From the NCBI RefSeq assembly GCF_004297185.1, contig NZ_PGCL01000003.1, positions 434,001-498,000 of the forward strand: a stretch of 64,000 nt of DNA, given 5' to 3'. Each line of letters starts with the position of its first letter. Positions within the stretch are counted from its first letter, which is position 1. The translations under genes and the position numbers were made by a program. Source of the stretch: Methanofollis fontis. GTDB lineage: Archaea; Halobacteriota; Methanomicrobia; Methanomicrobiales; Methanofollaceae. Positions 1 to 9,160 of the stretch are shown piece after piece. The notes beneath the pieces were generated by a model. The model was not told where the DNA came from, did no database searches, and saw nothing but the letters and a program-made list of their open reading frames with translations.

Positions 1-30
1 ACCTGTTCCATAAAATAACAATTTTCCATA

Positions 31-66
31 TTGATGTTGCATCAAAAAGGGAAAGGATATAAGTAA
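31..66 (+). promoter_or_regulatory. TATA-like box with upstream inverted repeat
   Basis: GGATATAAGTAA at 55-66 resembles an archaeal BRE/TATA element about 70 nt before the kinase start. Just upstream, TTGATG and CATCAA (31-36 and 40-45) form a 6-bp inverted repeat with a 3-nt spacer, a possible operator. Inference from sequence only. Confidence 0.45.
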
Positions 67-133
67 TTCCCTGATAATTTACAGTGATAAATCCCTTCCC
101 ACAGGAAGCGGGCAGGAGAACAGGGTCGGAACA

Positions 134-2047
134 ATGCTGGATATAAAGGCTTTTTTTTCGCGTTTACTGAAGGATCGACCCCTCACCGAACACCTCATGA
201 TCTCGGTGATCATACTGATCGTGCTCATAATTGCCTCGCTTTCCGCCTTCTCCTATTATGAAGCACAGTCCGGGCTTGAAGAGCGTGAACGCCTGCTCCA
301 GATAGAGACCGAACAGAGCATCATCCAGTGGATGACCCTTGTCGATGAGGGCCTGAAGATGTATGATGACACCCTCGATTTAAGGATGAAAGACAGTTTT
401 GAGGGTTTTCTCGAGGCATACCAGGATTCGGGGGGCGATCCCTCCAGGATGAATCTGGAGGATCTCAAAACCGGGCTTGACAATACAATGGACCTCTATA
501 TCATCAATTCAAGCGGCGTGATCGAATACAGCACTGTTGCTGAAGAAATCGGCGTTGATTTTTCTCAGATCCCGGAATTTTATCAATATCTCACCTCTAT
601 CAGGGAGAGCGACAATTTTTCAGCGGACCGGGTGGTGCGGGAGAGCTCTACGGGTGCAATCAGGAAATTTGCCTATATGCCAACGCCAGACCACAGGTAT
701 ATCCTCGAACTCGGACTGGTGCCGGATCTCCTGAAAGACCGGAAACTCGGACTCTCCTATGTGGATGCCGCCGAAGATCTCAAAAAAATAAACCGGAACC
801 TGCAATCCATTCGAATTTATGATATATTTGGCAAAACTGTCGGCAACAAGAGTCATGTCCCAACCCCCCTCCAGCAAGAACGGATCAAAGCGGCGATACA
901 GGAGCGCACAGGGAACCAGTCCTATGATCCGGCGAACAAAACCGCGACTGACTATATCTTTATCGATCTCTTCGATCCTGACTATCCTTCTGATATGAGT
1001 CTGGTGATCGAACTCACCTTCACCACCGCCCCCCTTGAAAGAAGTCTGAATTCGATCTTCTTCACCCATCTCCTGATCGCACTCCTCGCTCTCCTGATCA
1101 GCATGATCCTCGCATTTTCCCTGATTCGATATATATCAAAACCGATTTCCCGTATGGTTGCCGACGTCGATCAGATCGCCCATGGTGACCTGGATCACCG
1201 GATCCAGCATACCCGGGGTGTTGAACTCACCAGACTGGAGGAGAGCATCAACGCCATGGTTGGCACCCTGAAATCAAGCCTTACACGGGCACAGGAATCA
1301 GAAGAGGCCCTGAAACAGACGAATGAGAACCTTGAAAAAATTGTTGAAAAACGAACCGCAGATCTCCAGAATGCAAATGCAGAGGCAAACCTCTATCTTG
1401 ACATCATATCCCACGACATCAACAATGTGAATACCATCGGGCTTGGATATGTCCACATATTAAGACGGCGCCTCTCAGGTGGAGATAGGGAGTATGCCGA
1501 AAAAATCACCAGAACCATTCACAGAAGCAGTGGAATCATCCATAATGTCGCAACCATCAGGATGATACACCAGAAACGCCTCCCCCTCCAACCAGTGGAC
1601 CTGGACCGGGTAATCAGAGATGAGATCGCCCATAATCCCGAGGCCAGGATCCATTTTTCGGGTTGCGAAGGTCTGAAGGTCTATGCGGATTCGCTCCTCT
1701 CAGAAGTCTTTTCGAACCTGATCTCAAACTCACTGAAGTTTATGGAGAAGGATGGCGATATCACGATTCGCGTCTCCGATGAGGACAGGGAGATCATGGT
1801 TTCGGTGGAGGATACAGGACCGGGCATTCCCGATGAACTCAAGGAGGTCATCTTCAACCGCTTCAAGAGGGGGAGCGAACGGCAGACAGGAAAGGGCCTT
1901 GGCCTCTATATCGTCAGATCGCTGGTGGAGAATTACGGTGGAAGGGTCTGGGCAGATGACCGGATACCCGGACAACAAACTGCCGGTGCGGCGATCCGAT
2001 TCACCCTTGTCCGGGTCGCTGAGAAGGAGAAGGGACGACAGGGATAA
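134..2047 (+). CDS. Membrane sensor histidine kinase
   Basis: A 637-aa sensor kinase that would autophosphorylate on histidine in response to an extracytoplasmic signal. A first membrane helix lies near residues 21-43, an extracellular sensor region follows to about 306, and a second helix lies near 309-332. A HAMP-like segment and a coiled coil lead to the phosphoacceptor box SHDINN (His about 427). A C-terminal HATPase has an N box (SNLISNSLKF), a G1 box (VEDTGPGIP) and a G2 box (GKGLGLYIV). The H-box variant HDINN is common in methanogen kinases. No response regulator gene is adjacent, so the partner is unknown. It is followed after 8 nt by the antiporter gene and may be co-transcribed with it. 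Confidence 0.9.
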   Translation: MLDIKAFFSRLLKDRPLTEHLMISVIILIVLIIASLSAFSYYEAQSGLEERERLLQIETEQSIIQWMTLVDEGLKMYDDTLDLRMKDSFEGFLEAYQDSGGDPSRMNLEDLKTGLDNTMDLYIINSSGVIEYSTVAEEIGVDFSQIPEFYQYLTSIRESDNFSADRVVRESSTGAIRKFAYMPTPDHRYILELGLVPDLLKDRKLGLSYVDAAEDLKKINRNLQSIRIYDIFGKTVGNKSHVPTPLQQERIKAAIQERTGNQSYDPANKTATDYIFIDLFDPDYPSDMSLVIELTFTTAPLERSLNSIFFTHLLIALLALLISMILAFSLIRYISKPISRMVADVDQIAHGDLDHRIQHTRGVELTRLEESINAMVGTLKSSLTRAQESEEALKQTNENLEKIVEKRTADLQNANAEANLYLDIISHDINNVNTIGLGYVHILRRRLSGGDREYAEKITRTIHRSSGIIHNVATIRMIHQKRLPLQPVDLDRVIRDEIAHNPEARIHFSGCEGLKVYADSLLSEVFSNLISNSLKFMEKDGDITIRVSDEDREIMVSVEDTGPGIPDELKEVIFNRFKRGSERQTGKGLGLYIVRSLVENYGGRVWADDRIPGQQTAGAAIRFTLVRVAEKEKGRQG

Positions 2048-2055
2048 ATCCTGTC

Positions 2056-3246
2056 ATGATCGACTACGCCGCAATGGATCCCATCCTTCAGGTGATCCTG
2101 ATCCTGACCGTTGCGAAGCTGGCGGGTGAACTGGCCGAACGTGCCGGGTATCCCTCCCTCATCGGGGAAATAGCGGCAGGGATCGTACTCGGTCCGTCGT
2201 TGCTCTCAATTGTTGCTTATGAAGGGACGATGGAATTTCTTGCAGATATAGGAATTATCGCCCTCCTGTTTATCAGTGGCATCCAGATGAATATGCGATC
2301 GTTTGCCGCTTCTGAAAAACCCGCATTGTTCACCGCAATTGCCGGTATGGTGGTGCCATTCCTGATGGGGGCAGGGTTTGCCCATATCGCCGGTTTTGAT
2401 TCCATTGAGGCCATCTTCATCGGGATTGCCCTTTCGGTTACGTCCATTGGCATATCAATCCGGACACTGATCGACCTGAAAAAACTGGAAACGCCGGCAG
2501 GGACCACCATCGTTGGGGCAGCGGTGATCGATGATATCCTGGGGATCCTGCTGCTGGCCGGGCTAACAGCGGTATTTACCGGGAGCGAGGGGTCGCTGTT
2601 CTCGACCCTCATCACCGGCGGACTCTTCATCGGCGGGAGCCTGGTCGTCGGACGGCGGGTGCTTCCCGCCATAATGGACCGGGCCCGCTCAACACAGACC
2701 CATGAGATGACCTATACGGCAGCGATTGCAATCGCCCTGTGCATGGCCTATCTATCCGACCTTGCCGGACTCCATTATGCCATAGGAGCGTTTTTTGCGG
2801 GTTTACTGCTGGGTGACCAGATCAGAAACGATCGCAGCCTTTTTGAAGGCATAGCAGACTTTTCATTCGGTTTTTTTGTCACCTTCTTCTTCGCCTCCAT
2901 CGGGCTCCTGGTCACCATCACTCCTGAAACCCTGTTCTCCCCCTTTATCCTGCCACTCATCGTCATTGCATTCGCAGGCAAGATCCTCGGAGGATGGGCG
3001 GGTTCGACACAATTTATGGATTCGCAGGCAGGGGCGCTCATTGTCGGCATCGGCCTCTGCCCGCGGGGCGAAATCACCCTGGTGATTGCACAGATCGCCC
3101 TGATGACAGGAATTATTGGACAGGCGCTCTTCTCTTCATTTACCATTATGGTGATCATATCTGTGCTGCTCACACCGGTCCTGATGACATCTGCCTTCCG
3201 ACGCCTTGAGATCAGAGGTGACCGGCAACCCGCAAATGCGAGATGA
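2056..3246 (+). CDS. Cation:proton antiporter, CPA2/NapA-KefB family
   Basis: A 396-aa integral membrane protein with about 12 hydrophobic helices. It starts with the typical CPA2 pattern of an early helix containing AERAGYPSLIGEIAAGIVLG. AVIDDILGILLL in the middle carries the Asp-Asp pair that binds the cation in electrogenic Na+/H+ antiporters of this family. No C-terminal RCK/TrkA domain is present, so it is the short NapA-like form. The ATG follows the kinase stop by 8 nt, which suggests one transcript and possibly signal-linked ion homeostasis (inference). Its 3' end overlaps the convergent CBS gene by 35 nt. Confidence 0.88.
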   Translation: MIDYAAMDPILQVILILTVAKLAGELAERAGYPSLIGEIAAGIVLGPSLLSIVAYEGTMEFLADIGIIALLFISGIQMNMRSFAASEKPALFTAIAGMVVPFLMGAGFAHIAGFDSIEAIFIGIALSVTSIGISIRTLIDLKKLETPAGTTIVGAAVIDDILGILLLAGLTAVFTGSEGSLFSTLITGGLFIGGSLVVGRRVLPAIMDRARSTQTHEMTYTAAIAIALCMAYLSDLAGLHYAIGAFFAGLLLGDQIRNDRSLFEGIADFSFGFFVTFFFASIGLLVTITPETLFSPFILPLIVIAFAGKILGGWAGSTQFMDSQAGALIVGIGLCPRGEITLVIAQIALMTGIIGQALFSSFTIMVIISVLLTPVLMTSAFRRLEIRGDRQPANAR

Positions 3247-3658
3247 TCATGCAGACCTCCAGGCGCCCGACGGCGGCACCCCTCTCATCGACGACGATCA
3301 GCACAGGATAGCGGTAGCGTTCCATCGCCTCCATGGCATCCCTGAGCGTGGAATCGTCCGAAAGTGCGATATGACTGCGTGTCATGATATCGGCCGCCGT
3401 CGTGGTGTCACGCTTGAGCAGACAATCGATGCACGTGGTCTTTTTTAGGGTCCTGACCCCGATCACCGGCCCGACCGAGGCGAGGAGATCGAGGGCCGTG
3501 ATGAAACCGAGAAATTGTCCGTCCGGGGCGGCTACGATGAGGTCGGTACATCCTTTCTCAGAAAAACGCTCGAAAACTTCGGGAAGCGGAGTGTCGGGGC
3601 CAATGGTGACGATTTCTTGCGACATCACCAGTTTGATCGGTATTTCGCCAGGTTCCAT
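3212..3658 (-). CDS. Two-CBS-domain protein
   Basis: 148 aa, made almost entirely of a CBS pair. The first covers roughly residues 7-60 (KLVMSQEIVTIGPDTPLPEV ... DLIVAAPDG-FLGFITALDLL) and the second roughly 85-140 (AADIMTRSHIALSDDSTLRDA ... YPVLIVVDERGAAVGRLE). CBS pairs bind adenine nucleotides and act as energy or ligand sensors. No catalytic domain is attached, so the partner is unknown. A cysteine pair between the domains (CIDCLLKR) is slightly unusual. The end overlaps the antiporter gene tail to tail, so antisense coupling between the two transcripts is possible. Confidence 0.85.
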   Translation of the reverse strand: MEPGEIPIKLVMSQEIVTIGPDTPLPEVFERFSEKGCTDLIVAAPDGQFLGFITALDLLASVGPVIGVRTLKKTTCIDCLLKRDTTTAADIMTRSHIALSDDSTLRDAMEAMERYRYPVLIVVDERGAAVGRLEVCMIISHLRVAGHL

Positions 3659-3708
3659 AGAAGGTCAGATTGAGAGTTGCCCCGATGCCTAATAGTCGTT
3701 CGCCCTGT

Positions 3709-3754
3709 TGGAACGCCACCAATCAGGGGGGATCCCCCTGATTGATCGGTTCCA
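3709..3754 (-). terminator. Long stem-loop downstream of PEBP-like gene
   Basis: An 11-bp perfect stem with a 3-nt loop (3720-3744; arms CAATCAGGGGG and CCCCCTGATTG) is enclosed by a second pairing of TGGAAC (3709-3714) with GTTCCA (3749-3754). It lies after the stop of the minus-strand gene ending at 3788 and before the CBS gene. A terminator or processing site is likely. The lack of a clear U-tract leaves this uncertain. Confidence 0.5.
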
Positions 3755-3759
3755 TCGGT

Positions 3760-3781
3760 CAGGGTGGGTCAGTCCACCCTG
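3760..3781 (-). terminator. Second hairpin after PEBP-like gene
   Basis: Arms CAGGGTGG and CCACCCTG (8 bp) flank a 6-nt loop 7 nt beyond the stop codon at 3788. Together with the longer stem-loop at 3709-3754 it gives two consecutive hairpins in a 130-nt gap. Confidence 0.45.
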
Positions 3782-3787
3782 GGGTGC

Positions 3788-4243
3788 TCACTCCCGCCTG
3801 AACGTGGCAACGGCAGTGCCGCTATACTCCTTCTCATGCCCTTTCATTGCCTGTTTGAGTTCGGCCAGTGTCGCCCCGGGTGCGCACTGGAGCGGGGCAT
3901 CAAGGCCATAGAGGTTAAAGTAGTACTCATGGGCCGACCCTTTTGGCGGGCACGGCCCGTTGTAACCGATTTTTCCAAAATCGTTCGTCCCCTGCAGAGC
4001 GGCGAAGGGTGAAGACACCTCGGGTGTTTTCGGGATGTTTTCCGGGATGCGGTCGGGCTTTTTGATGTTCCAGATCAACCAGTGCGCAAACTCCCCGCCC
4101 GGCGCACCCGGGTCTGAGAGAATTAATGCACAATACGGCGATTCAAGACGGGATATACGAATTTCCGGCGATACGTCCTCACCCACACAGGTGTGCCTCT
4201 TTGGAAAGACAGTGAAATCGATCTCGACTATGGGATTTGCCAT
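3788..4243 (-). CDS. YbhB/YbcL (PEBP, Raf-kinase-inhibitor-like) protein
   Basis: 151 aa from an ATG preceded by a strong ribosome site (GAGAGAGGAGG, about 7 nt away); an in-frame upstream extension is unlikely. The family signature is visible: TCVGEDVSPEIRIS, SPYCALILSDPGAPGGEFAHWLIWNI (the D-P-D-A-P / H-W ligand-site region) and GYNGPCPPKGSAHEYYFNLYGLD. These cytosolic proteins share the phosphatidylethanolamine-binding fold; their role in archaea is not established. The gene stands alone, with two hairpins behind it. Confidence 0.9.
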   Translation of the reverse strand: MANPIVEIDFTVFPKRHTCVGEDVSPEIRISRLESPYCALILSDPGAPGGEFAHWLIWNIKKPDRIPENIPKTPEVSSPFAALQGTNDFGKIGYNGPCPPKGSAHEYYFNLYGLDAPLQCAPGATLAELKQAMKGHEKEYSGTAVATFRRE

Positions 4244-4414
4244 GGACAACCTCCTCTCTCCGGCGAAACATGGCCCCACGAATATAAAACTCTAATCATG
4301 ACCGCAGAACACACCGACCCGTATCATTACAGAAGACGATCAATGGCGACGAATCACCCTCATACCCATATTTTCGGGATTTGCTCCCGCAATCCCCCGG
4401 AAAAAAGGCAACCA

Positions 4415-4990
4415 TCACTCTCCCCTGAGCAGACGTCCGAGGGTCTGGAAATCGTCCTCAAGGTCCGCCCTGACCTGCCTGTTGTAGATGGATGCCGCTG
4501 GATGATACATGGGAATTACAGTGAACACCGCCCCCCCTTGCGACACGGTGATCACCTGCCCGTGCATTTCACCGATGCTGCCCGCTTCCACCCCGAACAT
4601 CTCAAGAACCAGACGCATCGCAAACCTTCCAAGGGTAACTATGAAACGGGGCCTGATCGCCGAGATCTGCTCTACAAGATATGGACGGCAGGCGGCGATC
4701 TCCTCGTTTTGCGGGTCGCGGTTCTCGGGGGGGCGGCACTTCACGACATTGGTGATAAACACCTCTTCACGGGATATGCCGGCCGAATCCAGCATTGAAT
4801 CCAGAATTCGCCCTGCACGCCCGACAAACGGTCTGCCCTGGAGATCTTCCTGCCTGCCCGGCGCCTCGCCGATGAACACGATTTCTGCATCCTTCGGTCC
4901 CTCACCGGGAACTGCGTGTGTCCTCGTTTCTGAGAGGGGACAGTGTGTGCAGTTCAGGATCTCGGTCTTCAGGCGTTCAACCTCATGCAT
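4415..4990 (-). CDS. Family 4 uracil-DNA glycosylase (4Fe-4S)
   Basis: Removes uracil from DNA arising by cytosine deamination, leaving an abasic site for base-excision repair. From the ATG at 4990 it is 191 aa (MHEVERLK...). Motif 1 is GEAPGRQEDLQGRPFVGRAG and motif 2 is MYHPAAS. The four cluster cysteines are visible as CTHC near the N terminus, then KCRPPENRDP and ACRPYL. Length and motif order match family 4 (UDGa/UDGb-like) enzymes of archaea and thermophiles. A longer frame extends upstream to 5137 but lacks family similarity. Confidence 0.93.
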   Translation of the reverse strand: MHEVERLKTEILNCTHCPLSETRTHAVPGEGPKDAEIVFIGEAPGRQEDLQGRPFVGRAGRILDSMLDSAGISREEVFITNVVKCRPPENRDPQNEEIAACRPYLVEQISAIRPRFIVTLGRFAMRLVLEMFGVEAGSIGEMHGQVITVSQGGAVFTVIPMYHPAASIYNRQVRADLEDDFQTLGRLLRGE

Positions 4991-5148
4991 ATACCCATTT
5001 CTTGATGTTCGACAGGAAAGAGTGTTATGGATATCCAGAGATTGCTCTGAAGACGGTTTTAGGGCAGATGGAGCAGGAGAGAAAGGTGAATACCACAAAG
5101 GGAGCGCGATCTTGCGTGAACACCTCTTCATCTCCACTCAGCCGCCCG

Positions 5149-5511
5149 TTATTCTCGAGCCCGGTTCAGGGAAAGGCCGATGCCCACCGGGATCAGGAAG
5201 GTGAGGGCATAGTAGAGAAATACGTGGGTGCTGTAGTAGGCGGTCTGGAACAGCAGGACGATAAAGAGGTAGTCGAGCACCACTGCGATCACCACCCATA
5301 CGATTCCCACTTTTACGAAATAGATGAGTGGAAGGTGCCGTTGTCTGAACCACCACCATGTAATTGCGATGGTGACAGGCGTGAAGACGGCCGTCAGGAC
5401 CCACCCCATCATCTCCGCAAACGGGGTGAAGAACAGCACGAGGGAGGCAAGATACCCGATCAGCCAGAGAAACGTACCGAGGCACAGCGCATCTTTGGTC
5501 CACGCCTTCAT
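5149..5511 (-). CDS. Small four-helix membrane protein
   Basis: 120 aa from the ATG at 5511 (a TTG at 5535 would add 8 residues). Four hydrophobic stretches are visible: LCLGTFLWLIGYLASLVLFF, MMGWVLTAVFTPVTIAITWW, IYFVKVGIVWVVIAVVLDYL and VFLYYALTFLIPVGIGLSL. I do not recognise the family; small proteins of this type are frequent orphans in methanogens. GATTAAATT about 25 nt upstream could be a TATA box, giving a nearly leaderless transcript. Function unknown. Confidence 0.6.
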   Translation of the reverse strand: MKAWTKDALCLGTFLWLIGYLASLVLFFTPFAEMMGWVLTAVFTPVTIAITWWWFRQRHLPLIYFVKVGIVWVVIAVVLDYLFIVLLFQTAYYSTHVFLYYALTFLIPVGIGLSLNRARE

Positions 5512-5827
5512 GCTCAGATGTCTCCGCAGGTCCAATTTAATCCTTTTGCCGGGAAAACAAGGCTATTTTCACAGGCATGAGCAGTTCATTGTTCCGTGAC
5601 AACCTGTAATGCAAAACTGAAAATCTTCAGGGGGTCGCTCCCGCTCATATGCAATCGAGGGGCGTTCGGAGAGAAAGGATCTCTGTGCGGGTGGCCATGC
5701 TTCTTCATCTGACCTCTCTCAGGGTTGATCGATAGGCAGGCGTGGAAGCGTTGCCCACAGGGAAGGGTGAAGAGCCCCATGAAAGAAAACGAAACATCTT
5801 TCCTCCCCGGAACACGAAATCTGGGCA
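5512..5827. other. Divergent intergenic region
   Basis: Separates the small membrane protein gene (minus) and the NSS transporter gene (plus). A TATA-like GATTAAATT on the minus strand near 5532-5541 may serve the former. I see no clear TATA box for the transporter, no RNA gene and no convincing ORF. Confidence 0.5.
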
Positions 5828-7366
5828 ATGAGTGCAGAAGAACGTTGGAGTTCCCGGTTCACCTTCATTCTCGCCGGGATAGGGGCGGCAATAGGCCTCG
5901 GAAACCTCTGGCGTTTTCCCTATGTCTGTTATGATAACGGTGGCGGGGCATTTCTTATACCCTATATCGTCGCCCTGCTCTTCGCCGGCGTACCGCTCTG
6001 GCTCATGGAGAGCGCTCTCGGATACCGGGCGCGGGCAGGAGTGCCCGGTTCGTTCCGGACGCTTATCGGCCGAAAGGTCGAATGGATCGGCTGGCTCGTC
6101 GTGATCCTGACCGTGATCCTGATGGCATACTATTCGGTGATCATGGCCTGGGGCGTGAACTACATCGGATTTGCCTCAACGCTGGCCTGGGGGTCGGATC
6201 CCGAAGGGTTCTTCCACGAGACCTTTCTCCATCTCTCTCCCGACATCTTTACGCTCGGCGGCCTGAACTGGGCGGTCGTTCTCGGTGCCGTCATCTCCTG
6301 GACGGCAGTATACGTTTCGATCTTCCGCGGGATCAGGAGCGTTGAAAAGGTCGTCTGGCTGACGGTCCTCCTTCCCTGGCTCTGCCTGATCATGATGGTC
6401 GTCCGGGGCGTGACGCTGCCGGGAGCGCTCGACGGGCTTGTATACTACCTGACGCCGGACTTTGCGGCGCTCATGAGACCCGGTGTCTGGGTGGCCGCGT
6501 TCGGACAGATCTTCTACTCGCTCTCGATCGGTATGGGGATCATGATCGCCTACGCGAAGTTTCTCCCGGACCGCCACGACCTCGTCAGGAGCGGATATGT
6601 AATCTGCATCGCGAATGGTGTGACATCGCTCATCGCCGGAGTTGCCGTCTTTTCGACCCTTGGATACCTGGCCCACACCACCGGCGTCCCGGTCCCCGAA
6701 GTCGTGAAAGGAGGCGTCGAACTCGTGTTCGTGGTCTACCCGGCGGCAATCAGCCTCCTGCCTCTCGCTCCCGAGATATTCGGCATCCTCTTCTTTCTGA
6801 TGTTCGTCACCCTTGCAGTCGACTCCATCTTCGCTGCGGTCGAGGGGATCAGCATATCACTGGAGGACTATCTCGGCATACCGCGCGTGCTGCTCTCCGC
6901 CATGGTCTCCGCAGGAGTCTTCCTCGTCGGACTGCTCTTCATGACGAACGGGGGGTTGTACTGGATCGATCTCATCGACTCCTACTACAACTCGTTCGCC
7001 GTTCTCATCGTCGGCATCCTGGAGGCGATAGCGATCGGTCACCTGTACGGCGCCGGGAGACTCCGTTCGTTCATGAACGAATCAGCATCGCACCCGGTCG
7101 GGGAGTGGTGGGACGTCTGTATCAGGTATCTCGTTCCTGTCGTCCTGATCGTCGCAGTTGCCATGAACCTCATCGACAGGATCGGCACGCCATATGGGGG
7201 ATACCCGCCCCTCGCACAGGCCGTGGGTTTGGCGCTCGTTTTCGGCGCTCCGATCGCCGCCGTGGCGATATCCGGGGTGTTTGGAGGCAAACCCAGTAGG
7301 GATGAACCATCCGAATGGGCGTTGCAGACCGAAGAGGAGGATGCCGAACCGGTTGCTGAGGACTGA
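5828..7366 (+). CDS. Neurotransmitter:sodium symporter (NSS/SNF) family transporter
   Basis: 512 aa with about 12 transmembrane helices and the LeuT fold. The N-terminal signature WSSRFTFILAGIGAAIGLGN LWRFP (helix 1, unwound GxxxGLGN region) is textbook for the family, as is the helix 6 region (AFGQIFYSLSIGMGIMIAY). These proteins couple Na+ to uptake of amino acids or related amines; the substrate cannot be read from the sequence. The C-terminal tail is acidic (TEEEDAEPVAED). It starts at an ATG following CTGGGCA and has no obvious operon partner. Confidence 0.92.
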   Translation: MSAEERWSSRFTFILAGIGAAIGLGNLWRFPYVCYDNGGGAFLIPYIVALLFAGVPLWLMESALGYRARAGVPGSFRTLIGRKVEWIGWLVVILTVILMAYYSVIMAWGVNYIGFASTLAWGSDPEGFFHETFLHLSPDIFTLGGLNWAVVLGAVISWTAVYVSIFRGIRSVEKVVWLTVLLPWLCLIMMVVRGVTLPGALDGLVYYLTPDFAALMRPGVWVAAFGQIFYSLSIGMGIMIAYAKFLPDRHDLVRSGYVICIANGVTSLIAGVAVFSTLGYLAHTTGVPVPEVVKGGVELVFVVYPAAISLLPLAPEIFGILFFLMFVTLAVDSIFAAVEGISISLEDYLGIPRVLLSAMVSAGVFLVGLLFMTNGGLYWIDLIDSYYNSFAVLIVGILEAIAIGHLYGAGRLRSFMNESASHPVGEWWDVCIRYLVPVVLIVAVAMNLIDRIGTPYGGYPPLAQAVGLALVFGAPIAAVAISGVFGGKPSRDEPSEWALQTEEEDAEPVAED

Positions 7367-7501
7367 TACTGCCGTACCGCAACAGCGGAGACGACAGATG
7401 GAAGGTGTGCAATACGCAGGAGACATCTGTCATGAAAATGTAAGAGTAGTCATCCCACAATCCTGCAGATCATGATGCTGCATGCAAAGAGGATGAATCC
7501 A

Positions 7502-7747
7502 ATGAATGACCCTCGTTTTGTTCATGCCCGGGAAAAATTTTCTAAAACACTCCAACCCGGCCAAAGGATCGTTCAACAACTCCTCTTATCCTATAAGGAT
7601 CCAGATCGAACTGTACCGTTCTTCTGTTCTCCGGATCTTTCGTGTTTCTTTTATACCGATCTGCCTGAGTCATACTCCTGGCTTATCCGATTCAACAAAG
7701 CCGGATTTTATTTCTTTTCCTGTGGGAACGATGAGGAGCAGAAGTAG
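7502..7747 (+). CDS. Possible small hypothetical protein
   Basis: An 81-aa frame from an ATG preceded by a GAGG-type ribosome site (about 7489-7492). It reads MNDPRFVHAREKFSKTLQPG and onward and ends in a plausible aromatic-rich segment (YSWLIRFNKAGFYFFSCG). I recognise no family and base composition is lower in G+C than in the neighbours. A second frame (7506-7865) overlaps it, so coding is uncertain. It could be a remnant of a transferred gene. Confidence 0.3.
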   Translation: MNDPRFVHAREKFSKTLQPGQRIVQQLLLSYKDPDRTVPFFCSPDLSCFFYTDLPESYSWLIRFNKAGFYFFSCGNDEEQK

Positions 7748-8006
7748 GGCATTGCGGTTTACATCCGTTCACAACAATGACGAAGAAGAGCGGAAGATTG
7801 TCCGGCTTATGCACAGACCCTGTATCGTATTACCCATCATAACATCATTCGCACATTATATGTAAATGCTAAAATGTTTGCCAAATAAGTAATTCATTTA
7901 TACAACATACTCACACCCACTGATATGGGAGCACCGGATACACTGAGAGACGCACCCCCCTGTTCAGTGCACGACCTCAGGTTATGAGATCCTCTGTTAA
8001 TGGGCC
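7748..8006. promoter_or_regulatory. AT-rich leader with TATA box for the Gate-domain gene
   Basis: ATTTATACAA at 7896-7905 is a good TATA candidate; transcription would begin near 7925-7930, giving an 80-nt leader to the start at 8007. The rest of the 7367-8006 gap holds only the doubtful small ORF. Confidence 0.5.
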
Positions 8007-8963
8007 ATGTACGACAGTATTGTTCAGACGGTGACGCTGGCGGTCGGACTGCTCGGTGAGATAGTCCCAATGATGGTCATCGGTGTCTTTTTCGCCGAGC
8101 TGCTCGTCGCAATGAAGATCGCCGGGAGGATTGCAGTTCTCTCCCGTCCGCTCACCAGATTCGCCTGCCTCCGTGAGGAGTGTGGCACCAGTTTCCTCAT
8201 GGCCTTCGTTTCGCCTCCTGCCGCCAACGCCATGCTGGTGGATTACCATGCGAAGGAGATCATTAGCCGGCGCGAGGTTATCATTGCAGCCATCATGAAT
8301 TCGTTTCCGACGGTTGTCATGCACTGGCGCTACCTCCTCCCGGTCTACGTCCCCCTTCTTGGTATTCCCGGCCTCATCTATTTCGGTCTGCTGATGCTGG
8401 TGGGGCTTGCGAAGACCGCGATCATCATGGTTGCCGGGCGGGTCGTCCTCACACCGGCTCCGACCGTTCAGGTTCGGTCCGTGGAGGAGCCAGCCGCAGT
8501 TACGTTGCGTGAGGCGCTGCGGGAGGCAGGCGCCTCTTCCCGGAAAACCCTGACGCGCCTGCTTAAAGTCACCGTCCCTACCATCATCATCGTCGCTTTC
8601 CTCATCAACGCAGGTACATTCGACCGACTCGCCGGGATGATGCAGGGTGCAGGCGGGTTCTTCCCGATTCCTCCGGAAGGTTTCGCGATCATCGCCGCTC
8701 AGTTCGGGAGTTTCGTTGCAGGTGCGAGCGTCGCGTCCGCCCTGCTCGCGGCAGGGGACATGAACTGGCAGCAGATTGTGCTTACCCTGCTCGTCGGCAA
8801 CATTCTCACCAGCGTAACCCGGAGCATCCGCTGGTTCGGTTCATCCTATGCGGCGATATTCGGGATGCGGACCGGAACGGAGATCATGTTGATTTCGACA
8901 GCACTCCGGAACAGTATTATGGCGGTGTTAGTCATCGTGCTGGCGTACGGCCTTGGCTGGTGA
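8007..8963 (+). CDS. Nucleoside-recognition (Gate) domain membrane protein
   Basis: 318 aa, multi-pass, with two homologous Gate-type halves around residues 10-140 and 190-318. It belongs to the loosely characterised group including SpmA/SpmB, YjiH and the membrane core of FeoB- and CNT-like transporters. Diagnostic stretches are RIAVLSRPLTRFACLREECG, SFLMAFVSPPAANAMLVDY and FGSFVAGASVASALLAAGD. The substrate is unknown. A diverged paralogue of nearly equal length (316 aa) lies at 38511-39461, sharing the pattern LSRPISRLSGL ... ANPTAGKSMLAGFY ... TLLMGTFPTVL. Confidence 0.8.
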   Translation: MYDSIVQTVTLAVGLLGEIVPMMVIGVFFAELLVAMKIAGRIAVLSRPLTRFACLREECGTSFLMAFVSPPAANAMLVDYHAKEIISRREVIIAAIMNSFPTVVMHWRYLLPVYVPLLGIPGLIYFGLLMLVGLAKTAIIMVAGRVVLTPAPTVQVRSVEEPAAVTLREALREAGASSRKTLTRLLKVTVPTIIIVAFLINAGTFDRLAGMMQGAGGFFPIPPEGFAIIAAQFGSFVAGASVASALLAAGDMNWQQIVLTLLVGNILTSVTRSIRWFGSSYAAIFGMRTGTEIMLISTALRNSIMAVLVIVLAYGLGW

Positions 8964-9160
8964 TGAGAGGGGATCGTTTCCGACCGCATCTTCCATGGAT
9001 GAGATTGAGCCCATTCCGTGCTATTTCGGCAAATTAACCCTTGAATGCCAGAAATTCGACGGAAATCAGCCAGAATGCCGCCCTCACAGAACACCACAAT
9101 GTGTGGTCGGGAAAAGAAAATATAAGCGTTTTTCAAAGGATTCGAGCGTGAATATACAAT

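Noticed and set aside
620-1069. A 149-aa open frame antisense to the histidine kinase sensor domain
   Set aside because: No promoter, no ribosome site, no family similarity; fully inside a well-supported gene.
4193-4798. A 201-aa plus-strand frame across the PEBP-UDG gap
   Set aside because: Overlaps two well-supported minus-strand genes and has no coherent motif.
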